Below are positions 9,020 through 18,220 of a stretch of DNA of 64,000 nt, piece by piece. A program made the translations under genes and the position numbers. The stretch covers positions 25,003 to 89,002 of the forward strand of contig JAZBOY010000093.1 in NCBI GenBank assembly GCA_036351375.1, in the 5' to 3' direction. The notes beneath the pieces were generated by a model. The model did not search any database and had not been told where the DNA came from. It saw nothing but the letters and a program-made list of their open reading frames with translations. How positions within the stretch are numbered: the stretch's first letter is position 1; each line of letters begins with the position of its first letter. Source of the DNA: JANQIO01 sp036351375. GTDB lineage: Bacteria > Pseudomonadota > Gammaproteobacteria > Pseudomonadales > Halieaceae.

Positions 9020-9766
9020 TCAGCGACCCCCCGAGACTTCGATGAAGCTGCCGGTCGTGTAAGACGCCGCGTCGGAGAGAAGCCAGATAACGGCGGCGGC
9101 TACCTCCTCGGGATAGCCGCCCCGGCCCAGGGGTGCGCCAGGTCCCACCCGTTCCACCCGGCTCGGCTCACCGCCGCTGGCATGTATATCGGTATAGATG
9201 ACACCGGGCCTGACCGCGTTGACGCGGATGCCCTGTGGGCCAACTTCCTTGGAGAGGCCCAGGGTCATGCTGTCGATGGCGCCCTTGGAGGCCGCATAGT
9301 CGATGTACTCTCCAGGCGCCCCCAACCTGGATGCAGCCGACGAGACATTGACGATGCTCCCGCCCGCACCCCCGTGTGCGGTGGACATGCGCAGTATCGC
9401 CTCCCGCGCGCACAGGAAGCTTCCGGTAACATTAGTCCGCAGTACACGATTGATTCGCTTTGCCGTCATGGTTTCCAGCCGGGCCTGGGTCTCGAGAATA
9501 CCGGCGTTGTTCACCAGGCCGGAGAGTCGACCGAATGAGTGATCGAGCCGCTGAAACATATCGAGGACCTGGTTTTCCTCAGCGACATCTCCGCGGAGTA
9601 GCTCGCAGCGCACTCCCATCGCCAGCACCTGCTCGCGAACGGCTTCTGCGGCCGCCCGATTCGCCCGGTAGTTCAGTCCTACGTCGTAGCCCGCCCGGGC
9701 GGCCGCCAGACACACCGCGGCGCCAATGCCGCGACTGCCGCCAGTGACAAGGACAACCCCCGCCAA
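9020..9766 (-). CDS. SDR-family NAD(P)-dependent oxidoreductase
   Basis: Classical short-chain dehydrogenase, 248 residues with the chosen start. The cofactor loop TGGSRGIG is at the N-terminus, NNAG lies at the end of beta-4, and the catalytic Ser and Tyr-x3-Lys appear as NVSSAASR and YAASKGA; the C-terminus is IEVSGGR. It resembles FabG/glucose-dehydrogenase-like enzymes, but the substrate cannot be assigned. The open frame runs far upstream inside nhaC without a plausible ATG; TTG at 9766, five bases beyond the nhaC stop, gives a normal N-terminus (MAGVVLVTGG). This implies a TTG start and translational linkage to nhaC. Confidence 0.85.
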   Translation of the reverse strand: MAGVVLVTGGSRGIGAAVCLAAARAGYDVGLNYRANRAAAEAVREQVLAMGVRCELLRGDVAEENQVLDMFQRLDHSFGRLSGLVNNAGILETQARLETMTAKRINRVLRTNVTGSFLCAREAILRMSTAHGGAGGSIVNVSSAASRLGAPGEYIDYAASKGAIDSMTLGLSKEVGPQGIRVNAVRPGVIYTDIHASGGEPSRVERVGPGAPLGRGGYPEEVAAAVIWLLSDAASYTTGSFIEVSGGR

Positions 9767-9770
9767 GGGC

Positions 9771-11357
9771 CTAGTGTCCGTCCGGCACTTCCACCGGGCC
9801 GCCCAGCAGGCGATGCGCAAGCACCAGAACCGCGACAGAGAGCAGCAAACCCATCCACCAGGGCATGCCGTAGCCGACGGGTACCAGGCACACGATGACC
9901 GCAACGGCACCGACCAGCAGGGCGTAGGGAATCTGGGTGCGCACGTGTTCGACATGATCGCAGCCGGAAGCCAGTGACGACAGTACCGTGGTATCCGAAA
10001 TCGGGGAACAGTGGTCCCCCCATACTGCCCCGCACAGCACGCTGGCCACTGTGGCAAACACCAGCGGCATGGATTCCGCGGGAACGCCGCCGCCCGCCAG
10101 TATCGCCGACCAAACCACCGGGATCACCAGCGGCAGCAGGATGGCCATTACACCCCAACTGGATCCGGTGGCAAAGGCCGTAACTGCCGCCAGCAGGAAA
10201 GTACCCGCCGGCACCAGCGGCAGAATCAGCTTGTCGCCGGTGGCGGCTACCAGGAAGTCTGCCGTGCCCAGCGCCGAGGTGGTATCTGACAGCGCCCAGG
10301 CCAGTACCAGGATAATCAACGGCTCCACCATCACGCTGACGCCGCGCACCCAGGACTTGATCAGCGCCTCCAGTGACATGATGCGCTGGCCCAGGGTCAG
10401 GGCGCCGGCCACCGATGCGCCCAGGAAAGATCCCCACAGCAGGGCGCGGTAGACGTCCGCGGAGCCCAGCCTTGCACGAAGGGTATCGCCCTCGCCAGTG
10501 AGGTAGAGGCTGACGAAGCAGCTGAGGATCAAGGTAAGAATCGGCAGCAGGGCGTTGATAGCGCGCCGCGGTATATGCTCCGCCACTTGGGTATCGAGCG
10601 GCGCGTCCAAGGCCTCTCCACTGGACACCGGTTCCACCTGCCCGGTGACCCGGCTACGCAGCTCGGCCTTGCGCATGGGGCCGAAGTCCCGGCAGGTCCA
10701 GCTTACGAGAAATACAAAGAAGATGGCCAGTATCGGATAGAAGCTGTAGGCGATGGAGTTGAGGAACACGCCGGTGGCATTCATGGTGAACCCCTCGAGA
10801 TTGGCAATGGCCTTGTTGATCAGGCCCAGTTCGTAACCAATCCAGGTAGTCAGCACGGCTATACAGGCTACCGGCGCCGCGGTGGAATCCACCAGGTAGG
10901 CAAGCTTCTCGCGGGAGATTTTAAGGCGGTCGGTCACCGGTCGCACCGTGTTTCCCACCACCAGGGTGTTGGTGTAATCGTCGAAGAAGATGCACAGCCC
11001 AAGGAACCAGACCGACAGCTGGCCGCGCCGAACCGTGTGCGCCCAACCCATCACCAGGTTGACGATGCCGTGCATACCGCCGTTGCGGGAGATGATGCCC
11101 ACCATCCCGCCGATCATGCCGGTAAACAGCAGTACCGAGACATTATCGGCATCCAGCATCACCTGGAATATGCGCACCTGGAAGGTCTCCAGCAGGGCGG
11201 TAAACACCCCGTTCAGGCCCTCGCCGCTTTCCAGCACCATGCCCACCCAGATGCCGAGAAAAATCGACGGGATAACGGCCCGCAGCCAGAGGGCAAGCCC
11301 TATGGCGATCAGCGGTGGCAGCAGGGATGTCCAGTCGGCAACCTGGTCTGGCGACAT
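9771..11357 (-). CDS. nhaC: Na+/H+ antiporter, NhaC family
   Basis: Inner-membrane protein of 528 residues with about a dozen hydrophobic segments, expected to exchange Na+ for H+ (or act as an organic-acid/Na+ exchanger in related branches). NhaC-like blocks include FFDDYTNTLVVGNTVRPVTD near residue 130, the STAAPVACIAVLTTWIG segment, and the conserved GAVWGDHCSPISDTTVLSS in the C-terminal half, which carries polar and acidic ion-path residues. It sits just downstream of the atp operon terminator and ends 4 nt before the TTG of the SDR gene. A sodium-handling role fits a marine host but is inference. Confidence 0.88.
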   Translation of the reverse strand: MSPDQVADWTSLLPPLIAIGLALWLRAVIPSIFLGIWVGMVLESGEGLNGVFTALLETFQVRIFQVMLDADNVSVLLFTGMIGGMVGIISRNGGMHGIVNLVMGWAHTVRRGQLSVWFLGLCIFFDDYTNTLVVGNTVRPVTDRLKISREKLAYLVDSTAAPVACIAVLTTWIGYELGLINKAIANLEGFTMNATGVFLNSIAYSFYPILAIFFVFLVSWTCRDFGPMRKAELRSRVTGQVEPVSSGEALDAPLDTQVAEHIPRRAINALLPILTLILSCFVSLYLTGEGDTLRARLGSADVYRALLWGSFLGASVAGALTLGQRIMSLEALIKSWVRGVSVMVEPLIILVLAWALSDTTSALGTADFLVAATGDKLILPLVPAGTFLLAAVTAFATGSSWGVMAILLPLVIPVVWSAILAGGGVPAESMPLVFATVASVLCGAVWGDHCSPISDTTVLSSLASGCDHVEHVRTQIPYALLVGAVAVIVCLVPVGYGMPWWMGLLLSVAVLVLAHRLLGGPVEVPDGH

Positions 11358-11450
11358 CGAGTGTCCTCTTCTTTTCCGCCCAGCATATCGGCAACGACCG
11401 CCACGCGCTAGCTACCGCTTCGTCGCAAAGGCGTTTCGTAGGGCGGGCAC

Positions 11451-11476
11451 AAAAAACCCCGGACTTGCCGGGGTTT
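11451..11476 (-). terminator. Rho-independent terminator of the atp operon
   Basis: On the minus strand the sequence AAACCCCGG-caagt-CCGGGG is followed by TTTTTT. This is a 6-bp GC stem (extended by A-T pairs), a 5-nt loop and a six-T run. It lies 20 nt past the atpC stop and before nhaC, so it separates the two units. Confidence 0.92.
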
Positions 11477-11496
11477 CAGGGAGAGAGATGTAAGGC

Positions 11497-11925
11497 CTAT
11501 CCGCGGCCGGCGCGGTTGCGCATTTTCTGCAGGGTGCGCAGCTGGGCGGCGGCTTCGGCAAGCTGGGCGGCGGCGCGACCGTAGTCGAATTCGCCAGTCT
11601 GCTCGGACAGGGCTTTTTCGGCGGCCTGGCGGGCTTCTTCGGCTGCCGCCTCGTCCACGTCGTCTGCGCGAATCGCCGTGTCTGCCAGCACCGAAACCAC
11701 GCCCGGCTGTACTTCCAGGAAGCCACCGGACACGTAGTAGACCTCTTCCTCACCGTTCTGCTTGAGAATGCGGATCGGGCCGGGCACCAGGTCGGTAAGC
11801 AGGGGGGCGTGACCGTAGTTCACGCCCAGCTCACCCTGGGAGCCGGTAGCGACCAGGCTCTCCACCAGGCCGGAGAAGATCTCCTGTTCGGCGGAAACGA
11901 TATCGCAGTGGATTGTCATGGACAT
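11497..11925 (-). CDS. atpC: ATP synthase F1 subunit epsilon
   Basis: Epsilon subunit (142 residues) of the F1 central stalk, coupling rotation and inhibiting ATP hydrolysis. The N-terminal beta-sandwich begins MTIHCDIVSAEQEIFSG and includes LGVNYGHAPLLTDL; the C-terminal helical hairpin is Ala/Glu-rich (EEARQAAEKALSE). It is the last gene of the atpIBEFHAGDC operon, 24 nt after atpD and directly before the terminator. ATG at 11925 or 11919 are both possible starts. Confidence 0.96.
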   Translation of the reverse strand: MSMTIHCDIVSAEQEIFSGLVESLVATGSQGELGVNYGHAPLLTDLVPGPIRILKQNGEEEVYYVSGGFLEVQPGVVSVLADTAIRADDVDEAAAEEARQAAEKALSEQTGEFDYGRAAAQLAEAAAQLRTLQKMRNRAGRG

Positions 11926-11949
11926 AGCGTTTGACCTCGCAGCGCAACC

Positions 11950-13347
11950 TTACAGGTTTTTCGCTTTCTCGATGGCTTCCTCGATGTTGCCGACCATGTA
12001 GAACGCCTGCTCGGGCAGGTGGTCGTACTCGCCGGCCAGCAGGCCCTTGAAGCTGGCAATGGTGTCCTTCAGGGACACGTACTTGCCCGGGGAGCCAGTG
12101 AAGACTTCCGCCACGTGGAAGGGCTGGGACAGGAAGCGCTCGATCTTACGGGCGCGGGCTACCGTCAGCTTGTCTTCCTCGGACAGTTCGTCCATGCCGA
12201 GAATGGCGATGATGTCCTTCAGCTCCTTGTAGCGCTGCAGTACAGACTGCACGCCACGGGCGACTTCGTAGTGCTCGGCACCGATGATCAGCGGATCGAG
12301 CTGACGCGAGGTAGAGTCGAGCGGATCTACCGCCGGGTAGATACCCTTGGCGGCGATGTCACGACTCAGTACCACCGTGGAGTCGAGGTGAGCAAAGGTG
12401 GTTGCCGGAGACGGGTCAGTCAGGTCGTCCGCCGGTACGTATACCGCCTGGATGGAGGTGATGGAGCCGGTCTTGGTGGAGGTAATACGCTCCTGCAGCT
12501 CGCCCATCTCCAGGGCCAGGGTCGGCTGGTAACCTACCGCGGAGGGCATACGACCCAGCAGTGCAGATACCTCGGTACCCGCCAGCGTATAACGGTAGAT
12601 GTTGTCGACGAACAGCAGTACGTCACGCCCTTCATCACGGAACTTCTCCGCCATGGTCAGGCCGGTCAGGGCCACGCGCAGGCGGTTGCCGGGCGGCTCG
12701 TTCATCTGGCCGTAGACCATTGCTACCTTGGATTCGGTCAGGGTCTCGACATTTACCACGCCGGACTCCTGCATCTCGTAGTAGAAGTCGTTACCTTCAC
12801 GAGTACGCTCACCGACGCCGGCAAATACCGACAGGCCGGAGTGCTCGGTAGCGATGTTGTTGATGAGCTCCATCATGTTTACGGTCTTGCCCACGCCGGC
12901 GCCGCCGAACAGGCCGACCTTACCGCCCTTTGCGAAGGGGCAAACCAGGTCGATCACCTTGATGCCGGTTTCCAGCAGCTCTTCGGAGGCCGCCAGTTCT
13001 TCGTAGGTCGGTGCCTTGCGGTGAATGGAGGCACGCTCCTGCTCACCGATCGGCCCGCGCTCGTCGATAGGGTTGCCGAGCACGTCCATGATGCGGCCGA
13101 GGGTCTCGATGCCCACCGGCACCTGGATCGGTGCCTTGGTGTTCTCAACGGCCAGGCCGCGGGAGATACCTTCGGAAGAACCCATGGCAATGGCGCGTAC
13201 CACGCCGTCACCCAGCTGCTGCTGTACTTCCAGGGTCAGACCCTTGTCGCTGACCGTCAGGGCGTCGTAAACCTGCGGGACGGCATCGCGCGGAAATTCC
13301 ACGTCGATCACCGCGCCGATGATTTGTACGATTCGTCCGCTGCTCAT
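11950..13347 (-). CDS. atpD: ATP synthase F1 subunit beta (catalytic)
   Basis: Catalytic beta subunit. The Walker A loop GGAGVGKT is near residue 150, followed by GERTREGND and the LLFVDNIYRYT Walker B strand; the ALLGRMPSAVGYQPTL signature is intact. The start at 13347 gives MSSGRIVQIIGAVIDVEFPRD (465 residues, E. coli 460); an in-frame ATG at 13389 would add 14 residues without family support. It lies between atpG and atpC in the standard order. Confidence 0.97.
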   Translation of the reverse strand: MSSGRIVQIIGAVIDVEFPRDAVPQVYDALTVSDKGLTLEVQQQLGDGVVRAIAMGSSEGISRGLAVENTKAPIQVPVGIETLGRIMDVLGNPIDERGPIGEQERASIHRKAPTYEELAASEELLETGIKVIDLVCPFAKGGKVGLFGGAGVGKTVNMMELINNIATEHSGLSVFAGVGERTREGNDFYYEMQESGVVNVETLTESKVAMVYGQMNEPPGNRLRVALTGLTMAEKFRDEGRDVLLFVDNIYRYTLAGTEVSALLGRMPSAVGYQPTLALEMGELQERITSTKTGSITSIQAVYVPADDLTDPSPATTFAHLDSTVVLSRDIAAKGIYPAVDPLDSTSRQLDPLIIGAEHYEVARGVQSVLQRYKELKDIIAILGMDELSEEDKLTVARARKIERFLSQPFHVAEVFTGSPGKYVSLKDTIASFKGLLAGEYDHLPEQAFYMVGNIEEAIEKAKNL

Positions 13348-13407
13348 GTTCGAATCCTCTGTAGTAAATGCTAATGCTTGCTGGGTCATGTCGGGCGTTG
13401 TCAGCGC

Positions 13408-14271
13408 TTAGCTGATCGCCGCGGCACCACCCACGATTTCTGACAGTTCCTGGGTGATCGCTGCCTGCCGCGCCTTGTTGTAGATCAGCTGCAGATCATC
13501 GATCAGCTCACCGGCGTTGTCGGTGGCGTTCTTCATTGCCAGCATGCGAGCCGCCTGTTCACAGGCGCCGTTCTCGACCACTGCCTGGTACACCAATGAC
13601 TCGATATAGCGAGCCAGCAGGCCATCCAGCAGATCGCGGGCTTCCGGTTCGTAGATGTAGTCCCAGTGGTGAGTCATTTCATCGGACTCTTCCGCCACCA
13701 GCGGCAGGATCTGCTCGACGTGGGGGTTCTGGGTCATGGTGTTCACGAACTCGTTGCTCACCAGGTACAGCTTGTCGATATTGCCGTCGGCAAATGCGTC
13801 GAGCATGGTCTTCACCGACCCGATAAGGTCCGCCAACAGCGGCTCTTCGCCAAGGTCGCGGGTAGCCGCCACGATATTGCCGCCAAAGCTCCCGAAGAAG
13901 CCGGCGGCCTTGGCGCCAATCAGGCAAAGGTCTACGGGCACGCCCTGGTCGTCCCACTCTTTCATGGAACGAATAGCTGCCTTGAACAGGTTGATGTTCA
14001 GGCCACCGCACAGGCCGCGGTCGGTAGATACAACAATGTAGCCGACCCGCTTGACCTCTCGCTCCTGCATGAACAGGTGCTGGTACTCGGGGTTGGCGTT
14101 GGCAAGGTGTCCCACCACGCTACGAATGCGGTTGGCGTAGGGCTTGCCCACTTCCATGCGGTCCTGGGCGCGGCGCATCTTGCTGGCCGCGACCATTTCC
14201 ATCGCACTGGTGATCTTCTGAGTACTCTGGATACTCGAGATCTTGGTACGAATTTCTTTTCCAACTGCCAT
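13408..14271 (-). CDS. atpG: ATP synthase F1 subunit gamma
   Basis: Gamma subunit, 287 residues, the rotor shaft inside the alpha3-beta3 ring. The N-terminal helix MAVGKEIRTKISSIQSTQKI and the C-terminal helix containing MLAMKNATDNAGELIDDL and YNKARQAAITQELSEIVGGA form the coiled-coil shaft. The length is as in E. coli (287). Both termini match the family, so the start is secure. It follows atpA by 18 nt. Confidence 0.97.
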   Translation of the reverse strand: MAVGKEIRTKISSIQSTQKITSAMEMVAASKMRRAQDRMEVGKPYANRIRSVVGHLANANPEYQHLFMQEREVKRVGYIVVSTDRGLCGGLNINLFKAAIRSMKEWDDQGVPVDLCLIGAKAAGFFGSFGGNIVAATRDLGEEPLLADLIGSVKTMLDAFADGNIDKLYLVSNEFVNTMTQNPHVEQILPLVAEESDEMTHHWDYIYEPEARDLLDGLLARYIESLVYQAVVENGACEQAARMLAMKNATDNAGELIDDLQLIYNKARQAAITQELSEIVGGAAAIS

Positions 14272-14289
14272 AGGGGGCTCCGGGTTGCC

Positions 14290-15840
14290 TTACCAGGTCT
14301 GGGTGGACTTGAAGGTTTCCAGGGCAGACTTGAACTGGCCTTCCAGCTCGTCGTTCCAGTCGCCGGAGGCAACGATCCCGTCCATCAGCTCGGCATGTTC
14401 TGACTTCATGTACGCCAGCAGTGCCGCTTCGAAGTCACCGACTTTCTCTACGTCGATGTCCTGCAGGAACTCGTTATCCGCTGCGTAAATCAGCAGGCCC
14501 ATCTCGGCAATGCTCTGCGGGGCATACTGCTTCTGCTTCATCAGTTCGGTCACACGCTCACCGTGGTCCAGCTGGGCCTTGGTAGCGTCATCCAGGTCAG
14601 AGGCAAACTGCGAGAAGGCCGCCAGTTCGCGGTACTGCGCCAGCGCGGTACGAATACCGCCGGACAGCTTCTTCATGATCTTGGTCTGTGCCGCACCACC
14701 CACACGAGAAACCGAGATACCGGCGTTCATCGCCGGGCGAATGCCGGAGTTGAACATGTCGGTTTCGAGGAAGATCTGGCCGTCGGTAATGGAGATCACG
14801 TTGGTCGGTACGAACGCAGATACGTCACCGGCCTGGGTCTCAATCACCGGCAGAGCGGTGAGTGAGCCGGTCTGGCCGGTCACTTCACCGTTGGTGAACT
14901 TCTCGACGTAGTCGGCGTTCACACGTGCCGCCCGTTCCAGCAAGCGAGAGTGCAGGTAGAACACGTCACCCGGGTAGGCTTCACGGCCCGGCGGACGACG
15001 CAGCAGCAGGGAGATCTGGCGGTAGGCCACGGCCTGCTTACTGAGATCATCGTAAATGATCAGCGCATCTTCACCACGGTCGCGGTAGTACTCGCCCATG
15101 GTGCAACCGGCGAACGGTGCCAGGTACTGCATGGAAGCGGGGTCGGAAGCGTTGGCGGCTACCACGATGGTGTGATCCATTGCGCCGTGCTCTTCAAGCT
15201 TGCGCACTACTGCCGCGACCGAGGACGCCTTCTGGCCAACAGCCACGTAGATACACTTAATGCCGGTCTCTTTCTGATTGATGATGGCGTCGATGGCGAT
15301 GGCGGTCTTGCCCACCTGGCGGTCGCCGATGATCAGCTCCCGCTGGCCACGACCGATCGGCACCATGGCGTCGATGGCCTTGAGGCCGATCTGTACCGGC
15401 TGGTCAACCGACTGACGGGCAATAACCCCGGGGGCAACCTTTTCCAGCGCGTCCGTCAGCTTGGCATTGGCCGGACCCTTGCCGTCGATGGGGTTACCGA
15501 GCGCGTCAACCACGCGACCCTGCAGCTCGGGACCCACCGGTACTTCCAGAATGCGTCCGGTGCAGCGGCAGGTCTGGCCTTCCGCCAGGCCCTTGTACTC
15601 GCCAAGGATAACGGCACCCACGGAGTCGCGCTCCAGGTTCAGCGCCATACCATAAACGCCGCCGTCGAACTCGATCATTTCCCCGTACATCACGTCCGTC
15701 AGGCCATGAATACGGATAATGCCGTCACTTACTGAAACTACCGTGCCCTCGTTGCGGGCCTCTGAGCTCACATCGAGCTGGTCGATGCGCTGCTTGATAA
15801 TTTCACTGATCTCCGATGGATTCAGTTGCTGCATGCTCAT
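14290..15840 (-). CDS. atpA: ATP synthase F1 subunit alpha
   Basis: Non-catalytic nucleotide-binding alpha subunit, 516 residues. The P-loop GDRQVGKT lies near residue 170, followed by IYVAVGQK and LIIYDDLSKQAVAYRQ. The family signature PAMNAGISVSRVGGAAQ is present around residue 365. The N-terminus MQQLNPSEISEIIKQRI is the delta-binding helix. Start could be 15840 or 15834 (MS-MQQ). Confidence 0.97.
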   Translation of the reverse strand: MSMQQLNPSEISEIIKQRIDQLDVSSEARNEGTVVSVSDGIIRIHGLTDVMYGEMIEFDGGVYGMALNLERDSVGAVILGEYKGLAEGQTCRCTGRILEVPVGPELQGRVVDALGNPIDGKGPANAKLTDALEKVAPGVIARQSVDQPVQIGLKAIDAMVPIGRGQRELIIGDRQVGKTAIAIDAIINQKETGIKCIYVAVGQKASSVAAVVRKLEEHGAMDHTIVVAANASDPASMQYLAPFAGCTMGEYYRDRGEDALIIYDDLSKQAVAYRQISLLLRRPPGREAYPGDVFYLHSRLLERAARVNADYVEKFTNGEVTGQTGSLTALPVIETQAGDVSAFVPTNVISITDGQIFLETDMFNSGIRPAMNAGISVSRVGGAAQTKIMKKLSGGIRTALAQYRELAAFSQFASDLDDATKAQLDHGERVTELMKQKQYAPQSIAEMGLLIYAADNEFLQDIDVEKVGDFEAALLAYMKSEHAELMDGIVASGDWNDELEGQFKSALETFKSTQTW

Positions 15841-15865
15841 TTCTCTAATCCTCTGTCCTAACTCG

Positions 15866-16402
15866 TTAGGAATTCATCGCCTCGGACAGCTTGTTCAGCC
15901 GGCCGCGCACGGAGCCGTCGATGACCAGGTCGCCGGCGCGGATAACAATTCCGCCCAGCAGGGATTCGTCTACCTGCGTCTCGACCTTCACTTCGCGTTC
16001 CAGTTTCTTGCTCAATACCTGCGCCAGGTTTTGCTCGGCCGTCTCTTCGAGGGCGTAGGCCGACAGCACCGTGACGTCGACACTGCGCTCCTGCTCGGCC
16101 TTTAGCTCCTCAAACAACTCGCTGATTTCCGGCAGTAATGGCAGGCGCTTGTTGGTGGCCAGCACCTTGATGAAATTCTGGTGCGCTCCGCCCAGTGTGT
16201 CGCCACACAGTTCCACCATGGTGGCTGCCAGCTGCTCGGCGGTGTGAGCCGGGCTCGACAGCATTGTTGACACCGTCGCATCACGGCTCACCGCAGCAGC
16301 GGTCGCCAGTGCAGTAGACCAGCCGGCCAGATCGCCCTTGCCATGCGCATATTCAAAGGCAGCCCGTGCATAGGGGCGTGCCAGTGTGCTCAGCTCGGCC
16401 AT
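15866..16402 (-). CDS. atpH: ATP synthase F1 subunit delta
   Basis: Delta subunit, 178 residues, links F1 alpha to the peripheral b stalk. It begins MAELSTLARPYARAAFEYA, the usual amphipathic N-terminal helix, and ends with the ILGGIVIRAGDLVIDGSVRGRL-type block (SLLGG, IRAGDLVIDGS) that defines the OSCP/delta family. It starts 1 nt after the atpF stop, suggesting translational coupling. Confidence 0.96.
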   Translation of the reverse strand: MAELSTLARPYARAAFEYAHGKGDLAGWSTALATAAAVSRDATVSTMLSSPAHTAEQLAATMVELCGDTLGGAHQNFIKVLATNKRLPLLPEISELFEELKAEQERSVDVTVLSAYALEETAEQNLAQVLSKKLEREVKVETQVDESLLGGIVIRAGDLVIDGSVRGRLNKLSEAMNS

Positions 16403-16403
16403 A

Positions 16404-16874
16404 TCAGAGCTCGGCGGCGAGCTTGTCTACCAGCTCGCTGTGGCGCTGCATATCGATTTCCGCAGCCAGCACTTTTTCCGCACCGGCCAGTGCCAGGGTG
16501 GCTACCTGTCCACGAAGCTGTTCGCGGGCGCGGTTAAGCTCCTGGTCGATTTCAGCCTGGGCTGCTTCTTTCAGGCGATCGCCTTCTTCGCGAGCCTGGT
16601 GCTTGGCCTCTTCAACAATCTGGTTGGCACGACGGTTCGCCGCATCCAGGATTCCTGCCGCTTCTTCCTTGGCCTCCTTGAGGCGCTGAACGGCTTTTTC
16701 CTGTGCCAGCTCCAGGTCGTGATTGGCGCGATCTGCAGCGGCCAGGCCGTCAGCGATCTTGTCTGCACGCTCTTTCATGGCTGCCAGAATCGGCGGCCAT
16801 ACGTATTTCATGCAGAACAGCACGAACACTGCGAAAGCAATCGTTTGCCCGATCAGCGTAAGATTTATGTTCAC
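16404..16874 (-). CDS. atpF: ATP synthase Fo subunit b
   Basis: Peripheral stalk subunit b, 156 residues (same length as E. coli). One transmembrane helix at about residues 5-26 (LIGQTIAFAVFVLFCMKYVW) is followed by a long charged, Ala/Glu-rich coiled coil that forms the dimeric stator. The N-terminal MNINLTLIGQTIAF matches gammaproteobacterial AtpF. Confidence 0.96.
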   Translation of the reverse strand: MNINLTLIGQTIAFAVFVLFCMKYVWPPILAAMKERADKIADGLAAADRANHDLELAQEKAVQRLKEAKEEAAGILDAANRRANQIVEEAKHQAREEGDRLKEAAQAEIDQELNRAREQLRGQVATLALAGAEKVLAAEIDMQRHSELVDKLAAEL

Positions 16875-16962
16875 GCGTGGTTCCTCATCTTAACGACTTT
16901 GGGGCTCCGGGAAGGCGATCCGCTAAAGACCACGATAGAGCCCCGCTACGTTCAACCTGTTA

Positions 16963-17199
16963 TCAGGCGGCGGTCGGAGCAACCACGAAGATCAGGTACA
17001 TGGCGATACCGACGCCGATAATGGGGATAGCGTCGACCAGGCCAGCACCCAGGAAGAAGGTTACCTGCAGCTTGGGGGCCAGTTCCGGCTGACGAGCAGA
17101 GCCCTCGATGAGGCGACCGCCCAGCAGGCCAACGCCGATCGCGGCGCCGAGGCCACCGAGGCCCATCATGATTGCGGCTGCAACGTAAATAAGTTCCAT
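16963..17199 (-). CDS. atpE: ATP synthase Fo subunit c (proton type)
   Basis: Ring-forming c subunit, 78 residues, two transmembrane helices joined by the polar loop ARQPEL. The proton-carrying carboxylate is Asp56 in GLVDAIP. The Na+-site residues seen in sodium-type c subunits (Gln in helix 1, a Glu-Ser/Thr pair in helix 2) are absent, so this is a proton-driven ring. Intervals to atpF (88 nt) and atpB (45 nt) are larger than elsewhere in the operon, as is usual around the highly translated c gene. Confidence 0.97.
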   Translation of the reverse strand: MELIYVAAAIMMGLGGLGAAIGVGLLGGRLIEGSARQPELAPKLQVTFFLGAGLVDAIPIIGVGIAMYLIFVVAPTAA

Positions 17200-17244
17200 T
17201 GTTTTCTCCTAGTTAAAGGGTTGTAGCGTACGTAAAGGTGTAAC

Positions 17245-18132
17245 TCAGTGATCTTCGTGGGCCATGCTGAGGTAAACCACCGTCAGGACCATGAAGATGA
17301 ATGCTTGCAGGGTGATCACCAGGATGTGGAAAATCGCCCAACCTAACTGCAAGATGCCCGCCGGCGCCATCCACATGACACCAGCGCTATACAGCGCTGC
17401 AATCAGGATAAAAATCATTTCGCCGGCATACATGTTGCCAAACAGTCGCAAGCCAAGGGAAAAAGGCTTGGCGAGCAGACCCACTGTTTCCATAAACAGG
17501 TTGATGGGGATAAAAACCGGGTGCTCGAAGGGGTGCAGGGTCAGCTCTTTCACAAAGCCGAAGCCCTTGATCTTGATGGAGTAATAAATCATTAGAATAA
17601 ACACGCCTACGGCCATGCCCATTGTGATGTTGGGATCGGTAGACGGCACGATCTTCTGGTATTCGACACCCGCCAGCAGCAGGAGCTCTGGAATCCAGTC
17701 GACCGGTATCAGGTCCATCAGGTTCATCAGGAATACCCAGACAAAAATGGTCAGCGCCAGCGGTGCGATCAATGGGTTGCGCCCGTGGAAAGTGTCTCTC
17801 ACGGTGTTGTCGACGAACTCGATGATCATTTCTGCGAAGTTCACGAAACCGGAGGGAACGCCGGCAGACGCGTTCTTGGCCACGCGCCGGAACAGCCAGC
17901 AGAAAATGATGCCCAGGCCGATACTCCACGCCATGCTGTCCACATGGATTGCATTGAAACCCATAGCCGCAGCTTCATCGCCCCCGTGAGCCATGGTCCA
18001 AAGCCCACCGTCAGCTACCACCGTGCCGTCGTAACGCACCGTGCCCGCGGGCAGTTTGCCGTAGGTCAGGTTGGAGAGGTGGTGAACAATGTACTCGGAG
18101 ACTGTTGGTCCGCCTTCGCCAGCTGCTGCCAT
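17245..18132 (-). CDS. atpB: ATP synthase Fo subunit a
   Basis: Proton-channel subunit a, 295 residues with about six membrane segments. Recognisable blocks are NPLIAPLALTIFVWVFLMNL, the essential-Arg helix SLGLRLFGNMYAGE and the C-terminal WAIFHILVITLQAFIFM. The N-terminal stretch of about 60 residues before the first helix (HHLSNLTYG, then MAHGGDEAAAMG) is longer than in E. coli and resembles other marine gammaproteobacteria. Confidence 0.96.
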   Translation of the reverse strand: MAAAGEGGPTVSEYIVHHLSNLTYGKLPAGTVRYDGTVVADGGLWTMAHGGDEAAAMGFNAIHVDSMAWSIGLGIIFCWLFRRVAKNASAGVPSGFVNFAEMIIEFVDNTVRDTFHGRNPLIAPLALTIFVWVFLMNLMDLIPVDWIPELLLLAGVEYQKIVPSTDPNITMGMAVGVFILMIYYSIKIKGFGFVKELTLHPFEHPVFIPINLFMETVGLLAKPFSLGLRLFGNMYAGEMIFILIAALYSAGVMWMAPAGILQLGWAIFHILVITLQAFIFMVLTVVYLSMAHEDH

Positions 18133-18220
18133 CTATCTATCTCTTTTCCCGTCTTCTTTGCATCTGTCACTGGCCAACGCTGCGCGACCAGTCATTGCTG
18201 TCGTTGCACTTCTTCTGTTA

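Noticed and set aside
12019..13374. 451-codon open frame antisense to atpD
   Set aside because: Shadow of a highly conserved gene in GC-rich DNA; translation is Gly/Leu/His-rich with no family pattern. The same applies to the long antisense frames over the DUF3604, nhaC, mnmG, coxA and ctaA genes.
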